A DNA stretch of 64,000 nt from Paucibacter sp. PLA-PC-4 (GCF_026241155.1 NZ_JAPFGP010000016.1:62001-126000), one strand, 5' to 3'. Shown: positions 17,808 through 27,055, numbered from the stretch's first letter. Translations and numbers: made by a program. Notes: a model not told the origin generated them from the sequence alone.

Positions 17808-19093
17808 GCGCCGTCGCGCAGGAACAGGCGCTGCACCGACTCCATCCAGTGCCGGTGGGCCTCGCCGGCGCTGCCGTGCAGCTCGCTGAGGGCGCCATGC
17901 AGCATCTTGCGAGTCAGGGCGCCGGACAGGGCTTCCATCACCGCTTCGACATCCTGGCCCCGGGCCAGCGCGCGGCGCGCCTTGGCCAGCTCGGCCTGGC
18001 GCCAGTCCTCGGTCTGGCGCTGCAAGGCCTGGATCAGCGGCACACTGGCGCGCTGCTCCAGCCACTGGGCGAAGCTCGTGACCCCGGCGCTGACGATGGC
18101 CTCGGCCTGCTGCACCGCCGCCTGGCGGCGCTCTCCATTGCCCTGCACCAGCCGGGCCAGGTCATCAACTGTGTAGAGATAGACATCGTCAAGCGCCGCC
18201 ACTTCGGGCTCGATGTCGCGCGGCACGGCCAGGTCCAGCATCAGCACCGGGCGGCGCTTGCGCGCCTTCAGCGCACGCTCGACCGCGCCCAGGCCGATCA
18301 GCGGCAAGCTGCTGGCGGTGCAGCTGATCACCACATCGAACTCATGCAGGCGCTGGCCCAGCTCGACCAGCGGCAACGAGGCCGCGCCCAACCGCGCCGA
18401 CAGCACCTGCCCCCGCTCCAGGCTGCGGTTGGCCACCGTGATGCTGCGCGGTTGGTGCGCGGCCACATGGGTGGCCACCAGCTCGATCATCTCGCCGGCA
18501 CCCACAAAGAGCACCCGCGTGTCGTGCAGGTCCTCGAAGAGTTGCAGCGCCAGCTGCACGGCCGCCGCCGCCATGCTGACCGCGTGCGCGCCGATCTCGG
18601 TGCTGCTGCGCACCTCCTTGGCCACCGCGAAGCTGCGCTGGAACAGCTGATGCAGGGTGGCGCCTAAGGCGCCGGCGCTGTCGGCCTCGCGCACCGCCGC
18701 CTTCATCTGGCCGAGGATTTGCGGCTCGCCCAGCACCATCGAGTCCAGCCCCGAGGCGACGCGGAAGGCGTGGCGCGCGGCCGCCTCGCCTTGCAGGAAG
18801 TAGCTGTGGCTGCGCAGGCTCTCGGCGCTGGTACGCCCCTGGGCGGCCAGCCATTCGATCGCCGGCTCGGCCAGCTCGAGCGGATGGCGCGGGCAGGCCG
18901 TACCGGCCGGCAGACCGACATAGAGCTCGGTGCGGTTACAGGTGGAGAGGATGGCCACCTCGGGCTGGGCCCGGGCCAGATGGCTGCGCAGGCCCTGCAC
19001 GCTGCGGCCCAGCGCCTCCAGCGGAATCGCGAAGCGCCCGCGCAGATCCAGAGGCGCGCTGCCGTGGTTGAGCCCCAGCGCGAGCACGCTCAT
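17804..19093 (-). CDS. hemA: Glutamyl-tRNA reductase
   Basis: HemA reduces glutamyl-tRNA to glutamate 1-semialdehyde, the entry step of the C5 route to 5-aminolevulinate, heme and bacteriochlorophyll. The 429-residue protein has the catalytic Cys in ILSTCNRTELYVG, then GLDSMVLGEPQILGQ, the NADPH-binding segment VLFVGAGEMIELVA, and VISCTASSLPLIG. Start 19093 (MSVLALGLNH) matches the family. It overlaps crtB by four bases, so tetrapyrrole entry is coupled with carotenoid synthesis. Confidence 0.96.
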   Translation of the reverse strand: MSVLALGLNHGSAPLDLRGRFAIPLEALGRSVQGLRSHLARAQPEVAILSTCNRTELYVGLPAGTACPRHPLELAEPAIEWLAAQGRTSAESLRSHSYFLQGEAAARHAFRVASGLDSMVLGEPQILGQMKAAVREADSAGALGATLHQLFQRSFAVAKEVRSSTEIGAHAVSMAAAAVQLALQLFEDLHDTRVLFVGAGEMIELVATHVAAHQPRSITVANRSLERGQVLSARLGAASLPLVELGQRLHEFDVVISCTASSLPLIGLGAVERALKARKRRPVLMLDLAVPRDIEPEVAALDDVYLYTVDDLARLVQGNGERRQAAVQQAEAIVSAGVTSFAQWLEQRASVPLIQALQRQTEDWRQAELAKARRALARGQDVEAVMEALSGALTRKMLHGALSELHGSAGEAHRHWMESVQRLFLRDGA

Positions 19094-20145
19094 GCTGCGC
19101 TGCGCCCGAAGTGGGTCTGGCGCTCGCGGCGCTCCAGACGCTCGAACAGATCGAGCACGAAGTCGACCTTGCCGGCCGGCTGCGGCGGCGGCTCCTCGGC
19201 CGCCACGGCGGCCAGCAGGGGCCGGTTGGCCGGCAGCGGCGGCGCCTGCAACAGCGCCCGGCCGGGCCACAGGCTAAAGCCCGCGCGCAGCAGCAGGCCA
19301 CTCTTGCGCCGACCCGACACCACGGCCCGGCGGCTGACCGAATCGCCGCCGGCCCGCGCCACCTCGTGGCCGATCTCGGCATAGAGCAGGCGCGCCGCAT
19401 TGATGCCCGGCCGGCAGGCCATAGGCAGGCTGGCGACACCGGCGGCCGCGCGTGCGTACAACTCATCGGCACTGGCCAGCAGGCGCTGCATCACGCCGGC
19501 CAGCGCCGGCTCGAAGCGCGGCGCGGCCAGCCAGGCTTCGGGATCGATGCCCGCCTCGCGCAGCCACTGCCGCGGCAGGTAGAGCCGGCCCATGCGGGCG
19601 TCCTCGCCGACATCGCGGGCGATATTGGACAGCTGCATCGCCACGCCCAGATCGCAGGCCCGCGCCAGCGCCGGCGCCTCGCGCACGCCCATGAGCAGGC
19701 TCATCATCGCGCCCACCGTGCCGGCAACGCGGGCGGCATAGTCCTGCAGCTCGTCCAGGGTCTCGTAGCTGCGGCCCTCGACATCCCAGGACAGGCCCTC
19801 GATCAGCAGATCCAGCAAGGCGCGCGGAATCGCATAACGCGCGACGACGGCGGCCAGCGCCCGGTCGGCCGCCACGGCCTGAGGCCTACCCTCGAACACC
19901 CGGTCCAGGCGGCGGCGCAACTGCGTGATCGCCAGGCGGCGGCCTCCCTCGACATCGACCGTGTCGTCGGCCAGACGGCAAAATCCGTAGAGCACAGTGG
20001 CCGGCGCGCGCACCGCTGGCGGCAGCAGCAGCGATGCCGCATGAAAGGTCTTGGAGTTGGCGGCCAGGCTGGCACGGCAGGCCGCCACATCGGCGTCCAG
20101 CAGCGGCGGGATGGCTTGATCAGGCCGGTGATGCGTTGCTGACAT
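19090..20145 (-). CDS. crtB: Phytoene synthase
   Basis: CrtB condenses two geranylgeranyl diphosphates to 15-cis-phytoene, the first step of carotenoid synthesis. The 351-residue squalene/phytoene synthase fold shows both Asp-rich substrate motifs, DDTVD in YGFCRLADDTVDVEGG and NIARDVGEDARMGRLYLP. The C-terminal tail after about residue 280 is Pro/Ala-rich and longer than the catalytic core needs. It overlaps the crtI coding end by 26 bp and hemA by four. Confidence 0.95.
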   Translation of the reverse strand: MSATHHRPDQAIPPLLDADVAACRASLAANSKTFHAASLLLPPAVRAPATVLYGFCRLADDTVDVEGGRRLAITQLRRRLDRVFEGRPQAVAADRALAAVVARYAIPRALLDLLIEGLSWDVEGRSYETLDELQDYAARVAGTVGAMMSLLMGVREAPALARACDLGVAMQLSNIARDVGEDARMGRLYLPRQWLREAGIDPEAWLAAPRFEPALAGVMQRLLASADELYARAAAGVASLPMACRPGINAARLLYAEIGHEVARAGGDSVSRRAVVSGRRKSGLLLRAGFSLWPGRALLQAPPLPANRPLLAAVAAEEPPPQPAGKVDFVLDLFERLERRERQTHFGRSAA

Positions 20146-21745
20146 GGGGGGTGATTCCTTGCTCGGCGTTGACTTGCGGCTCGCGGCCCAGATCGCGCCC
20201 ATGAGGGACGATGGCATCGAGCACCTTGGCCGAGGACAGCACGCCCGGCAGACCGGCGCCCGGATGCGTGCCGGCCCCGACCAGGTAGAGCCGCTCGACT
20301 TCCTCGCTGCGGTTGTGCGGCCGGAACCAGGCGCTTTGCGTCAGCACCGGCTCCAGCGCAAAGGCCGCGCCCTTGTAGGAGCTCAGTCGGTCCTGGAAGT
20401 CCTGCGGCGTCAGCATCAGCGAGCTGACCACCGCCTGCTCCAGCCCCGGCAGCAGGGTGTCGGACAGGCGCTTGGCAATCGCGGCGCGATAGGGCTCGGC
20501 GCGCTCGCGCCAGTCGACGCCGGCCTCCAGATGCGGCACCGGGGCCAGCACATAAAAGGTGTCGCAGCCCGACGGCGCCAGGCTTGCATCGGTGGCAGTG
20601 GGGCGGTGCAGATAGAGGCTGAAATCGTCGGCTAAGTGCTTCTTTGTGAAGATGTCATCGAGCAGGCCCCGGTAGCGCGGGCCCAGCGAGATCGTGTGGT
20701 GGGCCACATCCGGGTACTGGCGATTGGTGCCGAAGTACCAGACGAACAGGCTCATCGAATAGCGCGCACGCTCGATGCGCCGGTCGGTCCAGCGCTGGCG
20801 GTAGCGGGCCGGCAGCAAATGCTTGTAGGTCCAGGCTGAATCGGCGTTGGATACCACGACATCGGCCGCCAGCTCTTGGCCTGTACTCAGGCGCACACCG
20901 CAGGCCCCGCCTCGGTCGACCAGGATCTCCTTGACCGCCTGGCCGCACAGCACCTGCCCGCCCTGCCCCTCGATCAGTCCGACCAGGCCGCGCACCAGCG
21001 CCCCGGTGCCGCCCATCGCGAAATGCACGCCGAAGCGTCGCTCCAGAAAGGCAATCAGGCAGTAGACCGAGGTGGTCGAGAAGGGGTTGCCGCCGACCAG
21101 CAGCGACTGGAAGGTCAACACCACGCGCAGTTTCTCGTTCTTCACATGCTTGCAAGCCAGGCCCCACACCGTGCGGTATCCCTCCAGCTTCAGCAGATCG
21201 GGCAGCACCTTGGCCATTGAGGTCCAGCTGTCGAACGAGACATGGCCCAGTTGCTCGAAGCCCACCTTGTAGATCGCCTCGCTGGCTTGGAGAAAGCGCT
21301 CATAGCCGGTCACATCCTCGGGCGCGAGCCGGGCCACCTCGGCGCGCATGGCCTCGGCATTGCCGCTGTAGTCGAACACCGTGCCGTCGTCGAAGCGCAC
21401 CCGGTAGAACGGCGCCACCGGGCGCAGGTCCACATCGTCGGCCAGGCGCCGGCCGCACAGCGCCCACAGCTCCTCGAACAGAAAAGGCGCGGTGATCACG
21501 GTCGGGCCGGCGTCGAAGGTGAAGCCGTCCTGCCGGTGCACATAGGCGCGGCCACCGGGGGCGTCGAGCTTTTCAAGCACCGTCACCCGGTAGCCGCGCG
21601 CGCCCAGCCGCACCGCCGCCGCCAGGCCGCCAAAGCCGCTGCCGATGACAAGGGCCTGTGAACGAGCATCAGGACGGGCATGGGGCTCTGCCCCCGGCAG
21701 GGCGGCGGAGCTGGGCGAGCTGGGCTGATGGCCGGGCGTCAACAT
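20120..21745 (-). CDS. crtI: Phytoene desaturase
   Basis: CrtI is a membrane-associated FAD enzyme that introduces double bonds into phytoene. The 541-residue protein has an N-terminal dinucleotide fold, VIGSGFGGLAAAVRLGARGYRVTVLE with GGRAYV following, the FDAGPTVITAP segment, and near the C-terminus LYLVGAGTHPGAGLPGVLSSAK, the bacterial-type desaturase signature. The number of desaturations (three to neurosporene or four to lycopene) cannot be read from sequence. It is the first gene of the crtI-crtB-hemA unit, with a PpsR box just upstream. Confidence 0.95.
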   Translation of the reverse strand: MLTPGHQPSSPSSAALPGAEPHARPDARSQALVIGSGFGGLAAAVRLGARGYRVTVLEKLDAPGGRAYVHRQDGFTFDAGPTVITAPFLFEELWALCGRRLADDVDLRPVAPFYRVRFDDGTVFDYSGNAEAMRAEVARLAPEDVTGYERFLQASEAIYKVGFEQLGHVSFDSWTSMAKVLPDLLKLEGYRTVWGLACKHVKNEKLRVVLTFQSLLVGGNPFSTTSVYCLIAFLERRFGVHFAMGGTGALVRGLVGLIEGQGGQVLCGQAVKEILVDRGGACGVRLSTGQELAADVVVSNADSAWTYKHLLPARYRQRWTDRRIERARYSMSLFVWYFGTNRQYPDVAHHTISLGPRYRGLLDDIFTKKHLADDFSLYLHRPTATDASLAPSGCDTFYVLAPVPHLEAGVDWRERAEPYRAAIAKRLSDTLLPGLEQAVVSSLMLTPQDFQDRLSSYKGAAFALEPVLTQSAWFRPHNRSEEVERLYLVGAGTHPGAGLPGVLSSAKVLDAIVPHGRDLGREPQVNAEQGITPHVSNASPA

Positions 21746-21761
21746 GGCTTGATCCTAGACT

Positions 21762-21779
21762 TGTCCAGTTTAGTTGACA
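21762..21779. promoter_or_regulatory. PpsR/CrtJ-type operator between crtI and bchO
   Basis: The sequence TGTCCAGTTTAGTTGACA is a perfect TGT-N12-ACA box, the operator pattern of CrtJ/PpsR repressors. It lies in the 46-bp gap between divergent crtI and bchO, 17 bp from crtI and 13 bp from bchO, so one site could control both directions. The match is seen directly; binding is inferred from the encoded PpsR proteins. Confidence 0.8.
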
Positions 21780-21791
21780 ATAGGCATTGAC

Positions 21792-22682
21792 ATGAAAACT
21801 GACAGTCCCCTGCCCTCAGAGCTGCTGCAAGCCGGAGCGCTGCGCTGGCGCGCGCAGCGCGCGGGCCAGACGGGGCCGCCACGCTTGCTATTGCTGCATG
21901 GCACAGGCTCCTCGCTGCAGTCTTGGGCACCCTGCCTGCCCGGGCTGGTCGAGCATTTCAACCTGCTGATCCCCGATCTGCCCGGCCATGGCTGCAGCGA
22001 AGGCTTTGCCGACGGCCAGGCCAGCCCGGCGCGCATGGCCCACGCGCTGGGCGAGCTGCTCGCCGCGCTCGACTGGCAACCCGAGTTGGTGGCCGGCCAT
22101 TCGGCCGGCGCAGCGGTGATGGTGCAGATGTGCCTGGACGGCCTGCTGCCGCAGGCGCGCGGGCTGCTGGCCGTCAACGGCGCGCTACAGCCGCTGCCGG
22201 GCCTGATGGGCGTGGTGGCCCCGGCCGTGGCCAAGCTCGCGGCCCGCAGCGCCTGGCTAACCGCCTGGGTGACCCGCCACGCCGGCCAACCCCGCGCGCT
22301 GACGAACCTGATCGCCTCCACCGGCTCACGCCTGGACGAGGCCGGCGTGCAGCACTACCGCGCCTTGCTGGCCCAGCCCGCCCATGTTCGCGGCGTGCTG
22401 GACATGCTGGCCAGCTGGCGGCTGGAGGACTTGCAGGCCCGCCTGCCCGAGTTGCGCCTGCCGCTCTGGCTCGCCGCCGGCCTGGCCGACCGCACCGTGG
22501 CGCCGGTGCAGTCGCTGGAGCTGGCGCGCTGGCTGCCGGGCGCGAGCTTTCATCCGCTGGCGGGGCTGGGGCATCTGGCGCATGAGGAGGCGCCGGAGCG
22601 GGTCAATGAGCTGCTGATGGCGTTGCGGGATGAGACGGCGCTAGACCGAGCAGTGATTCCGTCGGCCGCAGACGTGTCTTGA
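21792..22682 (+). CDS. bchO: Magnesium chelatase accessory protein, alpha/beta hydrolase fold
   Basis: BchO is an alpha/beta-hydrolase-fold protein found with bchI and bchD and thought to help magnesium chelation in bacteriochlorophyll synthesis. The 296-residue protein shows LLLLHGTGSSLQSW (oxyanion HG), LPGHGCSEGF, the nucleophile elbow GHSAGAAVMVQM and a late LAGLGHLAHEE His region. The ATG at 21792 is preferred to a TTG six codons upstream. Usually bchO follows bchID in one direction; here it is on the opposite strand from bchD and bchI and about 5 kb away. Confidence 0.85.
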   Translation: MKTDSPLPSELLQAGALRWRAQRAGQTGPPRLLLLHGTGSSLQSWAPCLPGLVEHFNLLIPDLPGHGCSEGFADGQASPARMAHALGELLAALDWQPELVAGHSAGAAVMVQMCLDGLLPQARGLLAVNGALQPLPGLMGVVAPAVAKLAARSAWLTAWVTRHAGQPRALTNLIASTGSRLDEAGVQHYRALLAQPAHVRGVLDMLASWRLEDLQARLPELRLPLWLAAGLADRTVAPVQSLELARWLPGASFHPLAGLGHLAHEEAPERVNELLMALRDETALDRAVIPSAADVS

Positions 22683-22823
22683 GCGGCGCGGCATGGGAAC
22701 ACCTAGGATGCGTGACAGCATCGGGCGGGCATGGTCGAGGCGTCCTGCTGGGCCAAGTGGCGGGGTGCTTTTGGCGGACCTACGCAAATGGCTAGCACTG
22801 CCTGTCGTCGTCAGGGCGTCTGG

Positions 22824-23326
22824 CTACGCTTTGAACAGGAAGGGCTTGACTTGGAGCACCAATCGGTTCAGTTCGTCAGCGTTAGGCTGCAAGTGCTGAT
22901 GTCGCCAGAGATTCTCGGCAAGCGGAGAAGCACCGTCATCCGACAGTTGCCGGCCCAACTTTTTAATCGACATCACGTACTTGCAGAAAGCCTTCAATCT
23001 CTCGGGTTCGTGCAGGCAGCCCAGCAGATAAGTGCGGTCTGAAATGGGCGGCGCTAGAGTCGCCTTGTGCTGCTGATAGAGGCCCCAACGATTGGCAAAT
23101 TGCTCGTCGAAGTCGATCAGCAACAGAAGGTGTCGCTTGCCAAATTCGTTCATCCCCTGAATCGTGAAAGGATCGATCAGAGTGCCCAGAACCTGCTTCC
23201 ATCCGCCGGCAAGCTGGAGCAGTTGCAACCTCCGCGCCATCAACCAGGGGGGCTGACTCAAGCCGTGGATCAGCTAACGGTTGGCATCGTTCTCAACGAG
23301 CACCTGCAGGTGTTCGACGTACTCAT
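22824..23326 (-). pseudogene. Decayed gene (former conserved protein, nonsense and frameshift)
   Basis: The minus strand encodes YVEHLQVLVENDANR, then an in-frame TAG, then LIHGL and a continuous 145-residue run. That run contains LQLLQLAGGWKQVL, RHLLLLIDFDEQF, YLLGCLHEPERLKA and LNRLVLQVKPFLF. Both parts read as one protein: the TAG replaces what looks like a Gln codon, and the nearest ATG (23326) is one base out of frame. I recall similar small conserved bacterial proteins of unknown function but cannot name the family. It is alone between bchO and apbE and appears to be a relic. Confidence 0.6.
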
Positions 23327-23383
23327 TGCTCCTGAAGACAACTCACCAGACAGCAAAGCCTGCCGCACGGGCGCAAAAACCAT

Positions 23384-24364
23384 TCACAAGGAGTTGCCAA
23401 ACCGACCCAGCCCCAGCTCGATCAAACCTTCGGCTCTGCGAAGCAGGAACAGCACCTCCAAACCCACGCGCTGTGCCATGACCAGACCTTCTCCAGGGCC
23501 TGCCACCAGCAAGGCCGTGGCCCAGGCATCTGCCTGCATGCAGGTGGGCGCGAGCACAGTGACCGACGCCACGGCGTTGTTCACAGGCGCACAGCGGTGC
23601 GGGTCCATGGTGTGCGCCAGGCGTGCATCGCCCACTTGCACGAAGCGTCGATAGTCGCCCGAGGTGGCCACAGCCATATCTGCCAGCTCGATGACGCCCT
23701 GCGCCGCGCGCAGCCCTGCCTCGGGATGTTCGAGTGCAACGGCCCAGAGCGCGCCGCCACACTGAGAGCCCACGGCCCGCAACTCGCCATCCAGCGATGC
23801 CAGTGCATGCCGCACACCGTGCCGTTGCAGCACTGCGACCATGCGGTCCACCGCGTAGCCCTTGGCAATGCCGCAGAGGTCAAGCAGCAAGGGCGCATGC
23901 TTGCGGGCGCGGCCCGCAGGGCGGTCCAGTTCCAGGCAACCGTCCGCACCTTGCGGCGGCGGCTGGCGTGCAGCTCGGATCGCCTGCGCGTCGGGCGCAT
24001 CGCGCACTGCGCCGAACCCCCAGGCATTCACCAGCGCGCCGACGCCGGGGTCAAATGCCCCCGCGCTCAGGCGCTGAACATCGAGCGCGCATGCCAGCAC
24101 CTCCAGCAGCTCAGCGGGCAGCACCACCCAGGCATCTGCGGGCGCACGGTTCAAGCGCATGAGGTCGCTATCGGGTTTCCAGGGCGACATCTGCTCGTCC
24201 ACCTGCTCTACCGCAGCGGCGAGGGCCTGGCGCAGGGCCGCCATGTCGGTGCTGGGGTCGGCGTCGACACTGGCGGACCAGTGTGTACCCATGGCCCGGC
24301 CGTGCAAAGTGCTGCGCTTGAGGGCCGCTGCGGGTTCAGAAGACATCTTCGGCATACCGCTCAC
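23384..24364 (-). CDS. apbE: FAD:protein FMN transferase
   Basis: ApbE attaches FMN covalently to a Thr or Ser of target flavoproteins, using FAD and Mg. The 326-residue protein has the family landmarks MGTHWSASVD, LDLCGIAKGYAVDRM, LDGELRAVG, VATSGDYRRF, HTMDPHR and ADAWATALLV. No signal peptide or lipobox is visible, so the protein appears cytosolic, unlike many exported ApbE proteins. Its start overlaps the upstream flavoreductase gene by 29 bp, so it belongs to that cassette. Confidence 0.92.
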   Translation of the reverse strand: MSGMPKMSSEPAAALKRSTLHGRAMGTHWSASVDADPSTDMAALRQALAAAVEQVDEQMSPWKPDSDLMRLNRAPADAWVVLPAELLEVLACALDVQRLSAGAFDPGVGALVNAWGFGAVRDAPDAQAIRAARQPPPQGADGCLELDRPAGRARKHAPLLLDLCGIAKGYAVDRMVAVLQRHGVRHALASLDGELRAVGSQCGGALWAVALEHPEAGLRAAQGVIELADMAVATSGDYRRFVQVGDARLAHTMDPHRCAPVNNAVASVTVLAPTCMQADAWATALLVAGPGEGLVMAQRVGLEVLFLLRRAEGLIELGLGRFGNSL

Positions 24365-26543
24365 TGGCCTTCAACTTGGCGACGTTGAGCATCAAGGGTG
24401 CCAGCACCGCGTCCAACGCCTGGACAACGCCTTGCGCCATCGCGCGCCCGCCGCAGACACGCACAATGGCGCCTTGCATCACCCAGTCGCGCAGGTGCTC
24501 GGCATCGCGGCGCAACGCGTCCTGCACATAGCCGCCGCCATGGGGTACGCGGGAGAACGTCGTGTGCAAGCTTGCCAGACGCCCTTCGCCGAGCCAGCGC
24601 TGGATGTCGGGGCCGAAATAGAAGTCCCGTGCCGGGTCGCGCCCGCCAAAGTACAGATGCATGGGTCTGTGAGCGTCGTTGCGGCGAATGAAACCGGCCA
24701 GTGGCGCCACGCCGGTGCCGGCCCCGATCAGCAGCACGGGCCCACGCGTGCGGTGCAATGCAAAACCGGGGTTGGGCCGGATGAAGGCGGTGGCGAGATC
24801 TCCAGGCTGCAGGCCCAGCAAGTGGGTGGAACACAAGCCGCCGGGCATCAGGCGCACGCAGATTTCGACAAAACCGTCTTCGCAGCCCGAGGCCAGCGAG
24901 TAGTAACGCGGCACGGCCGAGCCCGGCGGCACGATGCCCACGAGATCGCCTGCGGCAAACCGCGCCAGACCCTGCCCGCGCAGCCGTGCCCACAGGCCCA
25001 GCGCGGGCCATGCAAAGCGCAGGATTGCCGCAGCCTGGTCGGCAGGCCCGGGGTAGTCATGGCGCGACAGCAACGTGAGCACTGCTGTGGATGGCAAGCG
25101 CGGTACATGCGCCAACACCAGCGGCTCACCCAGCACCTGCGACAGCGCCAGGCCCCAGCGCTCGAACTGCTGGCCCGATTGCTGGTGGATGCGCTCGAGC
25201 GGCATCAGCATGGGCCAGCCCCGCGCGCGCAGCATCTGATCCAGCGCCTCGGCAAAGGCGCAGAAGGCCGGAAACTGCCGGTCGCCAAAGCCCAACACCG
25301 TCACCGGCACGGCGCCGGCGCCGAGCTTGGCGATGTGATCCAGCGCCTGGCTGGCGTGGGCCGGCGCCTGGCCTTCGCCATAGGTGGCGGCCAGCACAAA
25401 CACGTTTCGCGTGGCGGCGGAGGTGCGAAAGTTCTCAAGCGCGCTGGTATGTACACGGTGGCCGCCTTGGCTCAGTGCGTCATGCAGCGTCTGGGCGAAA
25501 CCCCAGGTGCTGCCGCCTTCGCTGGCGACGAAGATGAGTATGTCCGCCTGAGCCAGCGGCGTGTTGCCCGTGACGTGTGACGCCTGGCGGCGTGCCTGCC
25601 ACCAGACGACCACGCCCGACAGCCAGAACAGCAGCACGCTGACGCCCACAAGCCCGAGCACGACGGCCCAGGGCCATGCGCCTTCGCCGGTGTGCAGCAC
25701 CACGGCATAGTCGTAGACGCGCTGCGCAAAGCTTGCCTGCTGCCAGGCCAGCACCTGCCCCGAGTTACGGTCGATCCAAGCTTGTCCCTGGACGGTGGTG
25801 ACCTTCCAGGTGTCCTCGGGGTCGGTGGCGCCGGGGAAGTTCAGCTTGAGCAAATCCCGCACCGCCAGGCTTTGCAAGGGGGCAAGCTGCGCGCCGGGCA
25901 CGGCCGGCTTGCCGGAGACCACCGACAGCACTTCCGGCTCGCTCCCGGCATCCAGCGCCACCAGCCCCAGGGTCGTGGCGCTCATGATCAGCGCGGTGAG
26001 CGATGTCAGGCACAGGATTGCCAGCATCACGCGACCCGCCACCACATGGATGCGCTGCGCCAGCGAACCACGCACCCGCGCCGTCAGCCGCTGCCAGCCA
26101 CCCATGCGCCGCAGCAGAAGTACCAGGGCCGATACGCACAGCACGCCCATCGCCAGAGCGATGCCGGCCGCGCCCCAACGCCCGGCGTCCCCGAGCAGCA
26201 GTGAGCGGTGCAGGTTCTTCACCCAGCGCGGCAGCGCCGAGGATTGCCATGCGCCCAGCACCCTGCCATCGGCGGGGTCCACATGGGAGGCCTGTGGCTG
26301 CTCGCCGGCAAAGCTGAACACCACGATGGCACCCGAAGGCAGATGGCGGATTTCTTCAGCGCCCGGGATGGTGCGCATCACGCGTTCCACCAGCGTGGCC
26401 ACGGGCAGCTCGCCCGCTGCGGCATGTGCCTGCCAGGCCTGCTGAACCGGATCGATCGCCAGGATGGCGCCGGTAAGGCCCAGCACCACGGCCGCCGTGC
26501 CAAGGGTCAGACCCAGCCAGCGGTGGATGGCTTTCCAGCTCAT
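24336..26543 (-). CDS. PepSY-domain membrane flavodoxin/ferredoxin-NADP reductase-like oxidoreductase
   Basis: The 735-residue protein joins an N-terminal PepSY-associated membrane region (MSWKAIHRWLGLTLGTAAVVLGLTG at the start, further spans near 150, 205 and 335) to a cytosolic flavodoxin domain from about 365 (LIFVASEGGSTWG; VLAATYGEGQAP). It ends with a CysJ-like FAD/NADPH reductase (RYYSLAS; LLIGAGTGVAPLAGFIRR; VRVCGGRAM). It should move electrons from NADPH across the inner membrane to a periplasmic acceptor. Relatives are annotated as PepSY sulfite-reductase-like flavoproteins and iron-uptake associated reductases. The start at 26543 is at the first hydrophobic span. Confidence 0.88.
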   Translation of the reverse strand: MSWKAIHRWLGLTLGTAAVVLGLTGAILAIDPVQQAWQAHAAAGELPVATLVERVMRTIPGAEEIRHLPSGAIVVFSFAGEQPQASHVDPADGRVLGAWQSSALPRWVKNLHRSLLLGDAGRWGAAGIALAMGVLCVSALVLLLRRMGGWQRLTARVRGSLAQRIHVVAGRVMLAILCLTSLTALIMSATTLGLVALDAGSEPEVLSVVSGKPAVPGAQLAPLQSLAVRDLLKLNFPGATDPEDTWKVTTVQGQAWIDRNSGQVLAWQQASFAQRVYDYAVVLHTGEGAWPWAVVLGLVGVSVLLFWLSGVVVWWQARRQASHVTGNTPLAQADILIFVASEGGSTWGFAQTLHDALSQGGHRVHTSALENFRTSAATRNVFVLAATYGEGQAPAHASQALDHIAKLGAGAVPVTVLGFGDRQFPAFCAFAEALDQMLRARGWPMLMPLERIHQQSGQQFERWGLALSQVLGEPLVLAHVPRLPSTAVLTLLSRHDYPGPADQAAAILRFAWPALGLWARLRGQGLARFAAGDLVGIVPPGSAVPRYYSLASGCEDGFVEICVRLMPGGLCSTHLLGLQPGDLATAFIRPNPGFALHRTRGPVLLIGAGTGVAPLAGFIRRNDAHRPMHLYFGGRDPARDFYFGPDIQRWLGEGRLASLHTTFSRVPHGGGYVQDALRRDAEHLRDWVMQGAIVRVCGGRAMAQGVVQALDAVLAPLMLNVAKLKASERYAEDVF

Positions 26544-26553
26544 GCCGGCGCCA

Positions 26554-27030
26554 CTACTTGAGCTGCACCGCGGCCGACTGGATGTACAGCTTGCCGGCCT
26601 GCGGCTTGCCGGCGTTGGCGGTGGACAGCGGCACGCGGACCTCCGCCGGGCTGTCGCGCATGTCTTCTGCCGCAGCGTCGATGCGGATCTCATAGCCCGC
26701 ATCGATCAGCGCATCCGCCAGATCGGCGCTGACCTTCAGCGTGCGCCCCGCGCCCACGCTGGCGCCCGTGATGCCGTCCAGGCGCTTGGCGTCACCGGCC
26801 GAAAGACGGCTCCAGTCAGACAAGTGCTTGTGGTATTTCGCCTTGCCGCCGGCCACCCACAGCGTGCGCACATAGGCGCCCTTCGCATCGGTCACGTACG
26901 CCGCCAAGTAGGCGCCGTCGCCACCGTAGTTCTTCAGCTGGGCGGTAACAGTGACCGGGCGGCCGTGTGCCAGCGCGGGAAGAGCCAGCGCGCAGGCAGT
27001 GACCAAAAGAGACTTCAGGGGCTTGGACAT
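26554..27030 (-). CDS. DUF2271 periplasmic protein
   Basis: This is a 158-residue protein with a Sec signal (MSKPLKSLLVTACALALPALAHG). The mature part contains YLAAYVTDAKGAYVRTLWVAG and WSRLSAGDAKRLDGITGAS, the typical DUF2271 pattern. The biochemical role is unknown. Genes of this family regularly lie beside PepSY membrane reductases and ApbE, as here, with a 10-bp gap to the reductase gene. A periplasmic partner or acceptor of the reductase is a reasonable inference. Confidence 0.82.
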   Translation of the reverse strand: MSKPLKSLLVTACALALPALAHGRPVTVTAQLKNYGGDGAYLAAYVTDAKGAYVRTLWVAGGKAKYHKHLSDWSRLSAGDAKRLDGITGASVGAGRTLKVSADLADALIDAGYEIRIDAAAEDMRDSPAEVRVPLSTANAGKPQAGKLYIQSAAVQLK

Positions 27031-27055
27031 GGTCTTGTTCCGTTGGAAGAGAGGG

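Noticed and set aside
22693-22899. Plus-strand open frame after bchO
   Set aside because: It is short, without motifs, and overlaps the minus-strand pseudogene remains.
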